A stretch of DNA of 64,000 nt from CADEEL01 sp050246475 (lineage in GTDB: Bacteria; Pseudomonadota; Alphaproteobacteria; Caulobacterales; Aquidulcibacteraceae): positions 248,001 to 312,000 of the forward strand of contig JBFWVZ010000001.1 in assembly GCA_050246475.1 (NCBI GenBank), in the 5' to 3' direction. The notes below the pieces were generated by a model. It did not search any database, was not told the DNA's origin, and worked only from the letters and a program-made list of their open reading frames with translations. Numbering within the stretch: the stretch's first letter is position 1; each line of letters starts with the position of its first letter. Positions 11,172 through 19,471 of the stretch are shown here, piece after piece. Both the position numbers and the translations under genes were made by a program.

Positions 11172-11564
11172 ATGCACCGCCGCTTTCTCTTGGGCGGGCT
11201 CGCGGCGCTTGCGCTGGCGTGCGCCGCACCGTTGGCTATTGCGCAGCCCGAGCCGTCTGAGACGCCCGCGACGGCCCAACCGGCGCCGCCGGCAACGCCG
11301 GCAAACCCATCGGCGCCTGCCCCGGCAACGCCGGCCGCGCCTGCCGCGCCGCCGGCCAATCCCAATCCGGTGCAGCCGACCGCGCCGCCAGAGCGGATGG
11401 CGCCGGGCGCCGAAGCACCGAGCCCCACAGGCCCGACGCCGCAAGGCTGTCGCACACGCATGGACGTGGGCGAACAATGCGCGTGTCTCTCAGATACGAG
11501 CCGCATCGGCACGTCCACGGCCGATCCGGCAGGCGGGCGCAATATCTGCGTGCGCCCCGACTAA
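11172..11564 (+). CDS. Exported proline/alanine-rich small protein
   Basis: 130 residues, unrecognised. It has a signal peptide (MHRRFLLGGLAALALACA..., cleavage near residue 24), then a long Pro/Ala-rich linker (about residues 25-90), then a small C-terminal cysteine-containing module with cysteines in GCRTRM, QCAC and NICVRPD. The linker suggests that the C-terminal module is held off a membrane or the wall. It is divergent from acs and is followed by a strong terminator, so it is a single-gene unit. Confidence 0.75.
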   Translation: MHRRFLLGGLAALALACAAPLAIAQPEPSETPATAQPAPPATPANPSAPAPATPAAPAAPPANPNPVQPTAPPERMAPGAEAPSPTGPTPQGCRTRMDVGEQCACLSDTSRIGTSTADPAGGRNICVRPD

Positions 11565-11589
11565 CCGTCGCGCCCCACGACCCGCCGAG

Positions 11590-11622
11590 CGCCGCCGCCT
11601 TTCCAGGCGGCGGCGTTTTCGT
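11590..11622 (+). terminator. Rho-independent terminator
   Basis: An 11-base perfect stem (CGCCGCCGCCT paired with AGGCGGCGGCG) around a TTCC loop is followed by TTTTCGTTT. It sits 26 bases after the Pro/Ala-rich gene and before alanine dehydrogenase. Confidence 0.9.
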
Positions 11623-11692
11623 TTGGTTGGCGCTCACGTGGGGTGCCTGATAAGGCGTGCCTCAATTTCGCATCTGAGTTGGGAGCGCGTTC

Positions 11693-12805
11693 ATGCGTGT
11701 CGGCTGTCCAAAGGAAATCAAGGATCAGGAACACCGCGTCGGGTTGACGCCGGAGAGCGCCGCGGAGCTGGTGCGCGCGGGGCACGAGGTTTTTCTGGAG
11801 ACGAAGGGCGGCGAGGGCATCGGCGCGCCTGACAAGGTCTATGAGAAAGTCGGCGTCAAGATCCTGCCGGACGCGAACGCGGTATTCGCGCAATCCGAGA
11901 TGATCGTGAAAGTGAAGGAGCCGCAGGCGATCGAGATCGCGCGGCTCACGCCCAGGCACACGCTCTTCACCTATCTCCATCTCGCGCCGGATCCGGAGCA
12001 AGCCGAAGGGCTGATGAAATCAGGCGCGACGTGCATCGCCTACGAAACCGTGACAGACAAGGACGGACGCCTGCCGCTCCTCAAACCCATGAGCGAAGTG
12101 GCGGGGCGGATGTCCATCCAGGTGGGCGCGCACTATCTCGAAAAAGCGCATGGCGGGCGCGGCGTGTTGATGGGCGGGGTGCCGGGCGTGCGGCCCGCGG
12201 ACGTCGTCATTCTTGGCGCGGGGGTTTCAGGATACAACGCGGCGCAGATCGCGGTGGGGATGCGCGCGCGCGTCACGGTGTTCGACAAGAATCCGGCGCG
12301 GCTGGAAGAGCTCGACCGCGAGTTCAACGGGCGGCTGGAGACGGTCTATTCCACCAAAGCCGCGGTCGAGGATGCGGTGAAGGAAGCCGACGTCGTCGTC
12401 GGCGCGGTGCTGGTGGCGGGGGCGGCGGCCCCGAAGCTCATCACCAAGCCGATGCTCAAGACGATGCGGCCCGGCTCCGTGCTCGTCGACATCTCAATCG
12501 ATCAAGGGGGCTGCTTCGAGACGAGCCACGCGACGACGCACACAGACCCCGTGTTCATCGTGGACGGGATCATCCACTATTGCGTGGCGAACATGCCGGG
12601 CGCGGTGGCGCGCACGAGTGCGTTCGCCTTGAACAACGCGACCCTGCCCTTCACGCTGGCTCTCGCCAACAAGGGCTATAAGCAGGCGCTGATCGACGAT
12701 CCGCATCTTGCGAACGGGCTCAACGTCTATGAAGGCGCGATCGCGCACGAGGCAGTGGCGCGCGATCTCTCCAAGCCGTTCAAGAAGCCCGCCTGGCTCA
12801 ACTGA
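11693..12805 (+). CDS. ald: Alanine dehydrogenase
   Basis: 370 residues, normal length. It is an NAD-dependent enzyme that interconverts L-alanine with pyruvate and ammonia. It begins MRVGCPKEIKDQEHRVGLTP, the family signature. The catalytic lysine is in EMIVKVKEP, the histidine in TYLHLAP, and the NAD-binding loop is VILGAGVSGYNAA around residue 175. It abuts the stop of the convergent lipoprotein gene. It is preceded by a terminator, so it has its own promoter in the roughly 70 bases upstream; no clear hexamers were found. Confidence 0.97.
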   Translation: MRVGCPKEIKDQEHRVGLTPESAAELVRAGHEVFLETKGGEGIGAPDKVYEKVGVKILPDANAVFAQSEMIVKVKEPQAIEIARLTPRHTLFTYLHLAPDPEQAEGLMKSGATCIAYETVTDKDGRLPLLKPMSEVAGRMSIQVGAHYLEKAHGGRGVLMGGVPGVRPADVVILGAGVSGYNAAQIAVGMRARVTVFDKNPARLEELDREFNGRLETVYSTKAAVEDAVKEADVVVGAVLVAGAAAPKLITKPMLKTMRPGSVLVDISIDQGGCFETSHATTHTDPVFIVDGIIHYCVANMPGAVARTSAFALNNATLPFTLALANKGYKQALIDDPHLANGLNVYEGAIAHEAVARDLSKPFKKPAWLN

Positions 12806-13279
12806 TCACTCGGGCTTGTCGGGCGCCGGCGGCGCTTGAGCTGGCGCTCGTTGTTGCTGTGCCGGGCCTGCTTGGCCCGCCGTGGGTTCGCCGCGCGCGT
12901 TGTAAGTCAGCAGGCGCCAGACACCATCGGTGCGGCGGAAGGTGAAGCTCTCGATCAAGCGCCCGTCCGCGCACTGCCGGGTGTAGCCAAGTTCAACGGT
13001 GTAGCCCGCGCCGGTGGATGTGTTCATGCGCCAGTTCGCCGGATCGCGTACGGCGGTTTGGCAGCGCGGCAGAACGCGGCGGACCTCGTCGTTCAGGTTC
13101 TGAATCTCGGCGAGGGAGTTTGCGTCGCGCAACGCGCGGTCGGCCTCATTGTAAATGACGACATCCTCGCGCGCGGCTTGGCGTTCGTGGAATTGCGCCA
13201 CGGCGGCTTCAACGGCGGCGACGTCCTGCTGCAACGAGCAGCCCGCCAGCGCCACGGCAGCCAGAAGCATGCGTTTCAT
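12806..13279 (-). CDS. Small lipoprotein of unknown function
   Basis: 157 residues with a lipobox VALAGC at residues 9-14, so it is probably anchored in a membrane by Cys14. The mature part has a helical stretch, then a GYTVELGYTRQCADG segment and a WRLLTYN strand that look like a small NTF2/cystatin-like fold, and a Pro/Gln-rich tail. No family is recognised with confidence. Its start overlaps the stop of the upstream hydroxylase-like gene by four bases (ATGA), so the two form an operon. Confidence 0.8.
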   Translation of the reverse strand: MKRMLLAAVALAGCSLQQDVAAVEAAVAQFHERQAAREDVVIYNEADRALRDANSLAEIQNLNDEVRRVLPRCQTAVRDPANWRMNTSTGAGYTVELGYTRQCADGRLIESFTFRRTDGVWRLLTYNARGEPTAGQAGPAQQQRAPAQAPPAPDKPE

Positions 13280-14160
13280 GCTGCAGTTTTCGACGCTGCG
13301 GCGGCTTCAGGCAAGGGGCGGCGCGCGCGCACGCCAAGCCAAGCGCCGAGGACGCGGAACGGGTGGGCAAGCTGGCCGAGCGCGCCTTGCCCCAAATCCT
13401 CCCGCACGCCCAAGGGCGCCGCACAGGGGCCAGGGACATAATGGGTGGCGAAGGCCTGATCGAATACGGAGAACACCGTCGCGAAGTTGGAGCCAACGCC
13501 CTCGCCGTCGCGCACGTGATGCCAGCGATGCATGGCGGGCGAAACGAAGACGCGGCCGAGCGGGCCGTATGTCCACGGCAGGTCCATGTGAATGAACATG
13601 CCGTAGTAGTGGCGCACCAGATTGTTCGCAGCGATCGCCCAAGGCGGAAAGCCCAAAAGCGCAAGCGCCGCGGAATCGATGAGCACGCTCGTGAGCCTGT
13701 TGAGCGGGTGGAAGCGCAGGAGCGTCGTCCACGTCATCCGCTCGTCGCTATGGTGGATTGCGTGTGCGGGCCAGAGCCACTTTGTGTGCTCCAAGCGATG
13801 GCGCCAATAGCTCACCGCGTCGCCGACGAAGATTGTGACGATGAGGACGGCCCAAGTGGGCGCCGCGGTCCATGCATCGTGCGCGAAGCTCGCGCCGTTC
13901 TCCTGGACGAATCCTGCGAAACCGGCGGCCAGAAAGGCGAGCGCGGGCGCGATGCAGAGCAGGTCGAACGCATAAAGTGTGAGGTTGGTGCGGACTTCGC
14001 CCGACGCGGCGCGCGCCTTGGCGAGCGCTCCCTTCATGTCCGCGATGAAGGCGATCAACGCGAACGCCAAGGCCGGAACAGCCAACGCGATCGCGGCAGC
14101 GATGAAGCCGGCGCCGGTTTCGGCAAGGGCGCCGCGCAACGCGAGCAGGGCTTCGTTCAT
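13276..14160 (-). CDS. Sterol desaturase / fatty acid hydroxylase family membrane protein
   Basis: 294 residues with about five membrane segments and the di-iron histidine clusters of the family: HRLEH, HAIHH and HRWHH. These enzymes hydroxylate or desaturate lipid chains or carotenoids in the inner membrane using oxygen. The substrate is not predictable here. It is followed with a 4-base overlap by a small lipoprotein. The upstream region (14161-14272) is shared with the divergent GlsB-like gene. Confidence 0.88.
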   Translation of the reverse strand: MNEALLALRGALAETGAGFIAAAIALAVPALAFALIAFIADMKGALAKARAASGEVRTNLTLYAFDLLCIAPALAFLAAGFAGFVQENGASFAHDAWTAAPTWAVLIVTIFVGDAVSYWRHRLEHTKWLWPAHAIHHSDERMTWTTLLRFHPLNRLTSVLIDSAALALLGFPPWAIAANNLVRHYYGMFIHMDLPWTYGPLGRVFVSPAMHRWHHVRDGEGVGSNFATVFSVFDQAFATHYVPGPCAAPLGVREDLGQGALGQLAHPFRVLGAWLGVRARRPLPEAAAASKTAA

Positions 14161-14272
14161 TGCCCATTCTAGGCGATCGATGCTTACGCCCCGCTTAAGT
14201 TTTCTCGCCCGTGCGGGAACCTTGTTTCTTGCGCCCGCGTTAAAGATTCGGCCAATTCAAGGAGCGCTACTC

Positions 14273-14530
14273 ATGCACGGCGTCGGGCTCATCGGAGCCA
14301 TCATCATCGGCATTCTCGCCGGCTGGATTGCGGAGCAGATCGGCGGTCGTCGTCATGGGCTCCTCACAAACCTGATCGTCGGGCTTGTCGGCGCGCTGCT
14401 GGGCGGGTTCCTCGCCGACCAACTCGGCATTGTTTTCTACGGCTTTGTAGGCAGCCTCGTCGTCTCAACGCTTGGCGCCGTGCTGCTTCTCTTCCTCGTT
14501 GGGCTCTTCCGCGGGCGCCGCGCGGTCTAG
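14273..14530 (+). CDS. GlsB/YeaQ/YmgE-family small membrane protein
   Basis: 85 residues, nearly all hydrophobic, with three membrane helices and the glycine-rich patterns GILAGWIAEQIGG and VGALLGGFLAD. The family is stress-linked in several bacteria, but its function is unknown. ATG at 14273 is preceded by AAGGAG. The in-frame sequence upstream is Arg/Ala-rich and lies on the opposite strand of the hydroxylase gene, so the short form is preferred. A hairpin terminator follows. Confidence 0.88.
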   Translation: MHGVGLIGAIIIGILAGWIAEQIGGRRHGLLTNLIVGLVGALLGGFLADQLGIVFYGFVGSLVVSTLGAVLLLFLVGLFRGRRAV

Positions 14531-14553
14531 CACTCGCGCGCGAACGCGGTCGC

Positions 14554-14585
14554 GCGGGCGGAGCGATGGACTCCGCCCGCGCTTT
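14554..14585. terminator. Hairpin terminator between convergent genes
   Basis: A ten-base perfect stem, GCGGGCGGAG paired with CTCCGCCCGC, has a 7-base loop and is followed by GCTTT on the plus strand. It lies between the GlsB-like and the YjhX-like genes and could serve the plus-strand gene. The T-tract is weak and there is none on the minus side. Confidence 0.6.
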
Positions 14586-14591
14586 CGCGCG

Positions 14592-14849
14592 TCAGCGATT
14601 GTCGAGTTGCGCGCGCACCGCAACCAGGCCTTCACGCGTAATGCGATAGGGGCCTCCGTTGCGGCTCATGATGAAGCCGCGGCGGCGCAATCTCTGGAAG
14701 ACCGGCAACGAACAATCCGCCAAGCGCCAGCCATCGCGGTTGAAGCAATCGACGGATACGATGTCGCCCCGCGCGTCCTTCATGTGTTGAATACGCCCGC
14801 CCTGTGCGAGTGCGTGCAGCGTGCGCTGCTCGTGCTTCGAGATGTTCAT
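14592..14849 (-). CDS. YjhX/TopAI family (UPF0386) toxin-like protein
   Basis: 85 residues, the exact family length. It begins MNISKHEQRTLHALAQGGRI, and ends GPYRITREGLVAVRAQLDNR, which matches my recollection of UPF0386. In E. coli the homologue YjhX inhibits DNA topoisomerase I and is neutralised by the acetyltransferase-like YjhQ. Here no GNAT-type partner is adjacent on either side, so the copy is solitary; toxicity in this host is not implied. There is no strong ribosome site, and the CAGG just before the start lies in an inverted repeat (see leader). Confidence 0.85.
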   Translation of the reverse strand: MNISKHEQRTLHALAQGGRIQHMKDARGDIVSVDCFNRDGWRLADCSLPVFQRLRRRGFIMSRNGGPYRITREGLVAVRAQLDNR

Positions 14850-14852
14850 GAT

Positions 14853-14947
14853 TTGCCTGAGTTGAACGAACGCGGTCGCGCTTCGCGGCGGAAGCGCGGG
14901 TTCAACGCGGGTCAGGCGCTACGTGCGCGGCCCGCAGGCTCAGGCAA
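14853..14947 (-). promoter_or_regulatory. Foldable leader of the YjhX-like gene
   Basis: Three nested inverted repeats precede the start codon. TTGCCTGAG (14939-14947, minus strand) pairs with CTCAGGCAA (14853-14861), which ends three bases before the ATG. GTTGAAC pairs with GTTCAAC inside it, and GCGCTTC with GAAGCGC inside that. The outer stem contains the only ribosome-site-like bases, AGG. The repeats are seen; translation control is inferred. Confidence 0.5.
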
Positions 14948-14988
14948 TCTCGTTCGTCATCAGCCCGCTCTATGACGCGCTGCGCGCT

Positions 14989-16029
14989 TCAAGGCAAGGC
15001 GGGCGCTTCAGCCGGTGCGCTCGTCATGGTGAGCGCATCGAGCGTGGGGGCGAGGGCGTCGAACTCCGCCTGCGAGAGCGCGTAGGCCCAGCGCGCCGAA
15101 CGGGCGTTGATTTGCGCGGCCGCTGCTTGGGCGGGGCCTTCCGCGCCCGTTGCGTTCAGGCGGATCCAGAGGCGGTTTTCGAGCGCGAAGAAATCGGCGG
15201 CGATGAGCGCGCCCGAGGCAAGCGTTGCGCGGATGCTTGCGACGGGCGCTCCCGTCACTGCCGCCGCCGGCAGCACGTCGATGGGCTGAAGCGCCGTTAG
15301 CCGCTCCGCGGTGCTGGTGAGCGTGGCGGCTGAGATCGGCGTGCGCGACGCGGCGGCTCCAGCGAAGGCGAAATCCGCATCCGCGCTTGCGCGCTCCAAC
15401 ACGTAGGCAGGACCGGTGCGGGGCGTCGTCTCCACGCGGCGAATGTCGCGGCCTTGGACGGCAAGGGGCGTCAGCTCCAGCCACGCGGCGGGATCGCGCA
15501 GCGGCGGCAACTCGCCGCGCACGGCCCAGACCTGATTTTCTCCGGGGCGGCGCGCATAGGTTGCCTCGCGCGTCACGCCGAGAATGAGGTTCGCGATGAA
15601 GCCGCCGCGCGCGTTTTCGAGCTGCACCAAGATTCCGGAGCCGCCCTGCGTTGGGTCGCCCACGCCCAGCCGCTCATGCTGCGCGGGATCGCTCGACATG
15701 CGGCGCACGAAGACGAGTTCGCGCAAGCCGTCCGTCAATTGCGCGAGGCGGCGCGCGTTCACCGGGAAATCGCCGCGATCGATCATCGCCCAGCCGCCGC
15801 CCTCGATGCGGGCGATGCGGTAGCTCGCGTCGCGGCTGACGATGTTGATCTTCTGCGCCTGTTCCAGTTCTTCGGCCAAGCCGGGGAAGACGGGGCCAAC
15901 GACACGATCTGGGCGCGACGAGCGCACTTCGATGGCGATGGTCGTGGCCGCCACCGCCGCCGCCGCGACCGCCGCGATCACGAAAGAAAGCGCGCGCTTC
16001 TTGCGCCGTTCGGCCAAGGCAGTTGTCAT
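14989..16029 (-). CDS. DUF4340 domain protein, partner of Gld-type ABC exporter
   Basis: 346 residues with one N-terminal membrane helix (about residues 14-34, AVAAAAVAATTIAIEV) and a large periplasmic part carrying the DUF4340 pattern (IARIEGGGWAMIDRGDFPVN and the following LTDGLRELVFV). ATG at 16029 overlaps the stop of the GldG-like gene (ATGA), so it is the last gene of the four-gene exporter operon. Function is unknown; it probably acts with the ABC system. A longer in-frame start at 16113 inside the upstream gene is rejected. Confidence 0.85.
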   Translation of the reverse strand: MTTALAERRKKRALSFVIAAVAAAAVAATTIAIEVRSSRPDRVVGPVFPGLAEELEQAQKINIVSRDASYRIARIEGGGWAMIDRGDFPVNARRLAQLTDGLRELVFVRRMSSDPAQHERLGVGDPTQGGSGILVQLENARGGFIANLILGVTREATYARRPGENQVWAVRGELPPLRDPAAWLELTPLAVQGRDIRRVETTPRTGPAYVLERASADADFAFAGAAASRTPISAATLTSTAERLTALQPIDVLPAAAVTGAPVASIRATLASGALIAADFFALENRLWIRLNATGAEGPAQAAAAQINARSARWAYALSQAEFDALAPTLDALTMTSAPAEAPALP

Positions 16030-17903
16030 GGCCGGCGTCCTTCGTGCGTGCGGCGCCGGCGGCGCCAGAAGACGTAAACGCCTACGCCGGCAACGAGGAT
16101 CGGCGGCAGCCACATATTGAGGAAGATCGTCCAGCCTTCGAGGGTTTCGACGCCGGCGCGCAGATCGCGGCCGACTTCGCGCAGCTGACGGCGCGTGTCG
16201 GCCACGCGGGACTGGAAGCGCTCCACTTCGGCGCGCTCCTCGCGCGTCAGTTCGGCGCCCAGATTGCCAGCGAAATAACCCGAGCCCTGGCCGCGTTGCT
16301 GGAGTTCGCCCAAGCGCGCTTCCGTCACCTGCAGATCGCGCTGCAATTCATTCTGACGCTGCTGGATGCGCTGCTGGGCTTCGTTCTCCATGCGGTCGAG
16401 CACGTCCATCCGGCGCACCGAGCGCGCGCGCGAGCGCAAGCTCACCATCGCGTCGGAGCCGGAAAGCACGTCGATCGCGTTCAAAGCGAAGCTGCCATTG
16501 TCCGCGAACGCAGCGCCTTGGGGGTTCATGTAGAGTTCGTCGGCGAGGAAATCGCTGTCGGCGACGATGACGATCTGCGCGGTCGTCTGTGAGCGGGCGA
16601 GGCGCTGCGCGGGCGCCTCGACGCCTTCCGGCAGTGTGTTCGGGTAGGCGGTTTCCAATTGGCCGGAGAGATGGACCGCGATCGTCTCGCTGCGGTTGGC
16701 GGGAATCCAGTTCTGCAGAAGCTCGACGGGCGAGGGGCGCATCATCGCGGCTTGCGCGGGAATGCGCATGGTCTGCGGCGAGGTGTGCACCAGAATGCGC
16801 GCGTCGATGTCGGGGCGTTCGGAAACCGCGAGCGCGCCCGCTGCCGCGAAGCTCACGCCTTGGCCCAACCACGCGGTCATCAGGTCTTCGCGGTCCATGC
16901 GCGTCGGGGGCGCGAGGAAGAAGAGCGGCTGCGGGATGCCTTGGGCGCCGCCGGCTGTATCCTGCACGCGCAGCGCGTCTTCCAGATCGAGCACCACGTC
17001 CTGGCTTATCGCGATGCCCCAGCGCGAGAGGAGCGGCTCAAGATTTGAGGAGGGCGCCGTCGTCGATGGGCCGGTCAGCGGGTTGAAGCTTTGCTGCATC
17101 GACAACATCGACGCGGGATCGAGCGCGATGAAGGCGCGCCCGCGCGCGAGCACGAATTGATCGATGGCGAAGAGCTGCGCGGGCGTCAGCGGATAGGGAT
17201 GGATGATCGCCAGCACATCGACATCCGCAGGGATCGCGGAGAAGGTCGGATCGAGCGTTACGACATCGAGCAGGCGGCCGAGCTCAGTCGCGAATTGCGA
17301 TTGCGGTTGCCCGGCGGCAGCGGCGACGTCGGCATTCGCGGGGTCGATGGGCAACGACGTGATGAGGCCGATGCGCGGGAGATCGGGATTCTCCAGTTCG
17401 TAGATGAGGCGCGTCACCTCGTATTCGAGGAAAGCCTCGCGGTCCGGCGCGAAGAAAGGAATGGCGCGGCGATCATCGACCGAGTTGGCGCCCGCAAGGC
17501 CGAAATAGATCGGGTCGGCGCCTTGCTGGACTGGAACGGCCTGCACGCCTGCTTCGGTGGCTTGGTCCTCCGCTTCGGTGAAGACGCGCGGATCGACCTC
17601 GACGACGCGGATGCGCCCACCCGAGCGCGCCGCGTAGGCGGCAAGCAATTCGCGCACGCGCGCCGCGTAGGTCTGAATCGCGGGGTAGCGGGCCGCGGCT
17701 TCGCGCGAATAGAAAAAGGTGAGCTGCAGAGGCTCATCGATGTCGCGGATGATTTGGCGCGTGCCGCTGGAGAGCGAGTAGAGCTGGTTCTCCGTTAGAT
17801 CGAGGCGCGCGGCGCGAAGCCACGAATTGGCGATAAGGTTTGTCGCCACGAAGAGGACGAACAGGCAAAGCCCGACGATGATCGCAAACCGGCGCCCGCT
17901 CAT
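16026..17903 (-). CDS. GldG-like ABC-associated membrane protein
   Basis: 625 residues. There is one membrane helix near the N terminus (residues 5-25) and one at the C terminus (about 595-615), with a large periplasmic region between. The segment DLTENQLYSLSSGTRQIIR is the hallmark of the GldG/ABC-auxiliary family, followed by RVVEVDPR and a LDPASM motif. About residues 500-570 form a coiled-coil-prone Gln/Glu/Arg-rich stretch. Start and stop overlap both neighbours by four bases. It is probably the non-ATPase partner of the exporter encoded upstream. Confidence 0.9.
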   Translation of the reverse strand: MSGRRFAIIVGLCLFVLFVATNLIANSWLRAARLDLTENQLYSLSSGTRQIIRDIDEPLQLTFFYSREAAARYPAIQTYAARVRELLAAYAARSGGRIRVVEVDPRVFTEAEDQATEAGVQAVPVQQGADPIYFGLAGANSVDDRRAIPFFAPDREAFLEYEVTRLIYELENPDLPRIGLITSLPIDPANADVAAAAGQPQSQFATELGRLLDVVTLDPTFSAIPADVDVLAIIHPYPLTPAQLFAIDQFVLARGRAFIALDPASMLSMQQSFNPLTGPSTTAPSSNLEPLLSRWGIAISQDVVLDLEDALRVQDTAGGAQGIPQPLFFLAPPTRMDREDLMTAWLGQGVSFAAAGALAVSERPDIDARILVHTSPQTMRIPAQAAMMRPSPVELLQNWIPANRSETIAVHLSGQLETAYPNTLPEGVEAPAQRLARSQTTAQIVIVADSDFLADELYMNPQGAAFADNGSFALNAIDVLSGSDAMVSLRSRARSVRRMDVLDRMENEAQQRIQQRQNELQRDLQVTEARLGELQQRGQGSGYFAGNLGAELTREERAEVERFQSRVADTRRQLREVGRDLRAGVETLEGWTIFLNMWLPPILVAGVGVYVFWRRRRRTHEGRRP

Positions 17904-18637
17904 GCGGCGCTCCTGCGCGCATCGACGGCGAGCCACGTGATTCCCAAGGCCAGCGCCGCCAGTGAGATGAAATAGTAGAGCGAGCGCAGCTCGATGACGC
18001 CGCGCTGGGCGGCGTCAAAGTGGTGGAGCATGGAGAAGCGCGCCAGCGCCTCGGCCGCGCCGCCGCCGACGAGGGGCGTCGTGAAATCCGACACCATCGG
18101 CAGGCCCAACGCCGTCACCAAGAAAGCGACGAGCACGGCAAGCACGAACGCGACGACCTGACTTTGCGTCAGCGCGCTCATCGCCGAGCCAATGGCGATG
18201 TAGGCGCCAGCCATCAGCAGGCTTGCGATGTAAGCGGTGAAGATCGCGGCGTTGTCGGGATCGCCGAGGAGATTGACCGTCACCCAAAGCGGAAAGGTGA
18301 GCACGAGTGCGATGGCGGCGATGGTCCAGGCGGCGAGAAATTTGCCGACGACGAGCGCCCATGTCGGCGCGGGCAAAGTCATCAGCACTTCGATGGCGCC
18401 GGAGCGGGCTTCCTCAGACCAGAGCCGCATCGCGACCGCGGGCAGGAAGACCATGAAAATCCAGGGATGGAAGGCGAAGAACGCCATCAGGTCGGCGCGG
18501 CGCTCGGCGAAGAAGCCGCCAACCTGGAAGGTGAAAAGTCCGATCGCGAACAGGAAGACCGCGATGAAGACGTAAGCGATCGGCGTCGTCGCGTAGCTCA
18601 AGAGCTCGCGGCGGTAGATGGCGAGCATGCTTCTCAT
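17900..18637 (-). CDS. ABC-2 type exporter permease, GldF-like
   Basis: 245 residues with six membrane segments. It begins MRSMLAIYRRELLSYATTPIAYVF, and it has the RLWSEEARSGAIEVLMTLP block characteristic of GldF/NosY-like permeases. It overlaps the ATPase gene upstream and the GldG-like gene downstream by four bases each. It forms the membrane channel half of the exporter. The cargo is unknown. Confidence 0.92.
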   Translation of the reverse strand: MRSMLAIYRRELLSYATTPIAYVFIAVFLFAIGLFTFQVGGFFAERRADLMAFFAFHPWIFMVFLPAVAMRLWSEEARSGAIEVLMTLPAPTWALVVGKFLAAWTIAAIALVLTFPLWVTVNLLGDPDNAAIFTAYIASLLMAGAYIAIGSAMSALTQSQVVAFVLAVLVAFLVTALGLPMVSDFTTPLVGGGAAEALARFSMLHHFDAAQRGVIELRSLYYFISLAALALGITWLAVDARRSAA

Positions 18638-19362
18638 TGCATCGCCTCTTCACCGCCCGTGAGTTGGCGGAAGGCGCCTTCGAGGCCATCTGCATGGCCT
18701 TCGGCCAGTTTCGCGGGCGGCGCGTCGGCGACGATGCGGCCTTCGTTGATGACGATGGCGCGGGTGCAGACGGCGGAAACCTCCTCAAGCGAGTGCGTCG
18801 AGAGAATGAGCCCGCGCTCCTGGCCCAAACGGCGGATCAATTCGCGCACCGCTTGGCGCTGATTGGGATCGAGGCCGTCAGTCGGCTCGTCCAAGATGAG
18901 CAGCATCGGATCGTGCAGCAGGGCGGCGGCCAAGCCCACGCGGCGGCGATAGCCCTTGGAGAGCGTTTCGATGGGGCGGTCGATCGCGTCGCCCAAGCGC
19001 GCGTCGTTGGCCGCGCGGCCCACGGCGTGGCGCGCCGCGTCCGCGGTCATGCCGCGTGTTTCGCCGATGAAGCGCAGAAACGTCCACGGCGTCATCTCGC
19101 CATAGAGGGGCGCGCCTTCCGGCAGATAGCCGACGCGGTGCTGCGCGCGGGCGCGATCCTCCGCGACGTCGATGTTGAACACTTTCACGCGGCCTTCGTC
19201 CGGCTCGAGATAGCCGGCGATCATGCGCATCGTGGTCGTCTTGCCCGCGCCGTTGGGGCCGAGGAAGCCGACGACTTCGCCCGCATCCACGGTGAAGGAG
19301 ACATCATCCACCGCGGTGCGGCGGCCGAAACTTTTGCGGAGGCCTTCGACTTCAAGCAGCAT
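18634..19362 (-). CDS. ABC exporter ATP-binding protein, GldA-like
   Basis: 242 residues. The Walker A motif is GPNGAGKTT (about residue 38), the signature LSKGYRRRVGLA is near residue 132, and Walker B with the catalytic Glu is LLILDEPTDGLDPNQ near 155. It drives the exporter formed with the next two genes. ATG at 19362 (MLLEVEGLRKSFG) is chosen over a TTG at 19377 that would add five residues; neither has a strong ribosome site. It is the first gene of the four-gene operon. Confidence 0.93.
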   Translation of the reverse strand: MLLEVEGLRKSFGRRTAVDDVSFTVDAGEVVGFLGPNGAGKTTTMRMIAGYLEPDEGRVKVFNIDVAEDRARAQHRVGYLPEGAPLYGEMTPWTFLRFIGETRGMTADAARHAVGRAANDARLGDAIDRPIETLSKGYRRRVGLAAALLHDPMLLILDEPTDGLDPNQRQAVRELIRRLGQERGLILSTHSLEEVSAVCTRAIVINEGRIVADAPPAKLAEGHADGLEGAFRQLTGGEEAMQ

Positions 19363-19471
19363 GCGGCGGCGGTTCAACTCTCATTATGCGGCTTTGCGGA
19401 AAGCGGCGCCTTCCTAGGCGTTCGCCTTGCGAAACGGAAGCGGTGCAAAGCGCCGCAGCGCAGCGGCGCGC

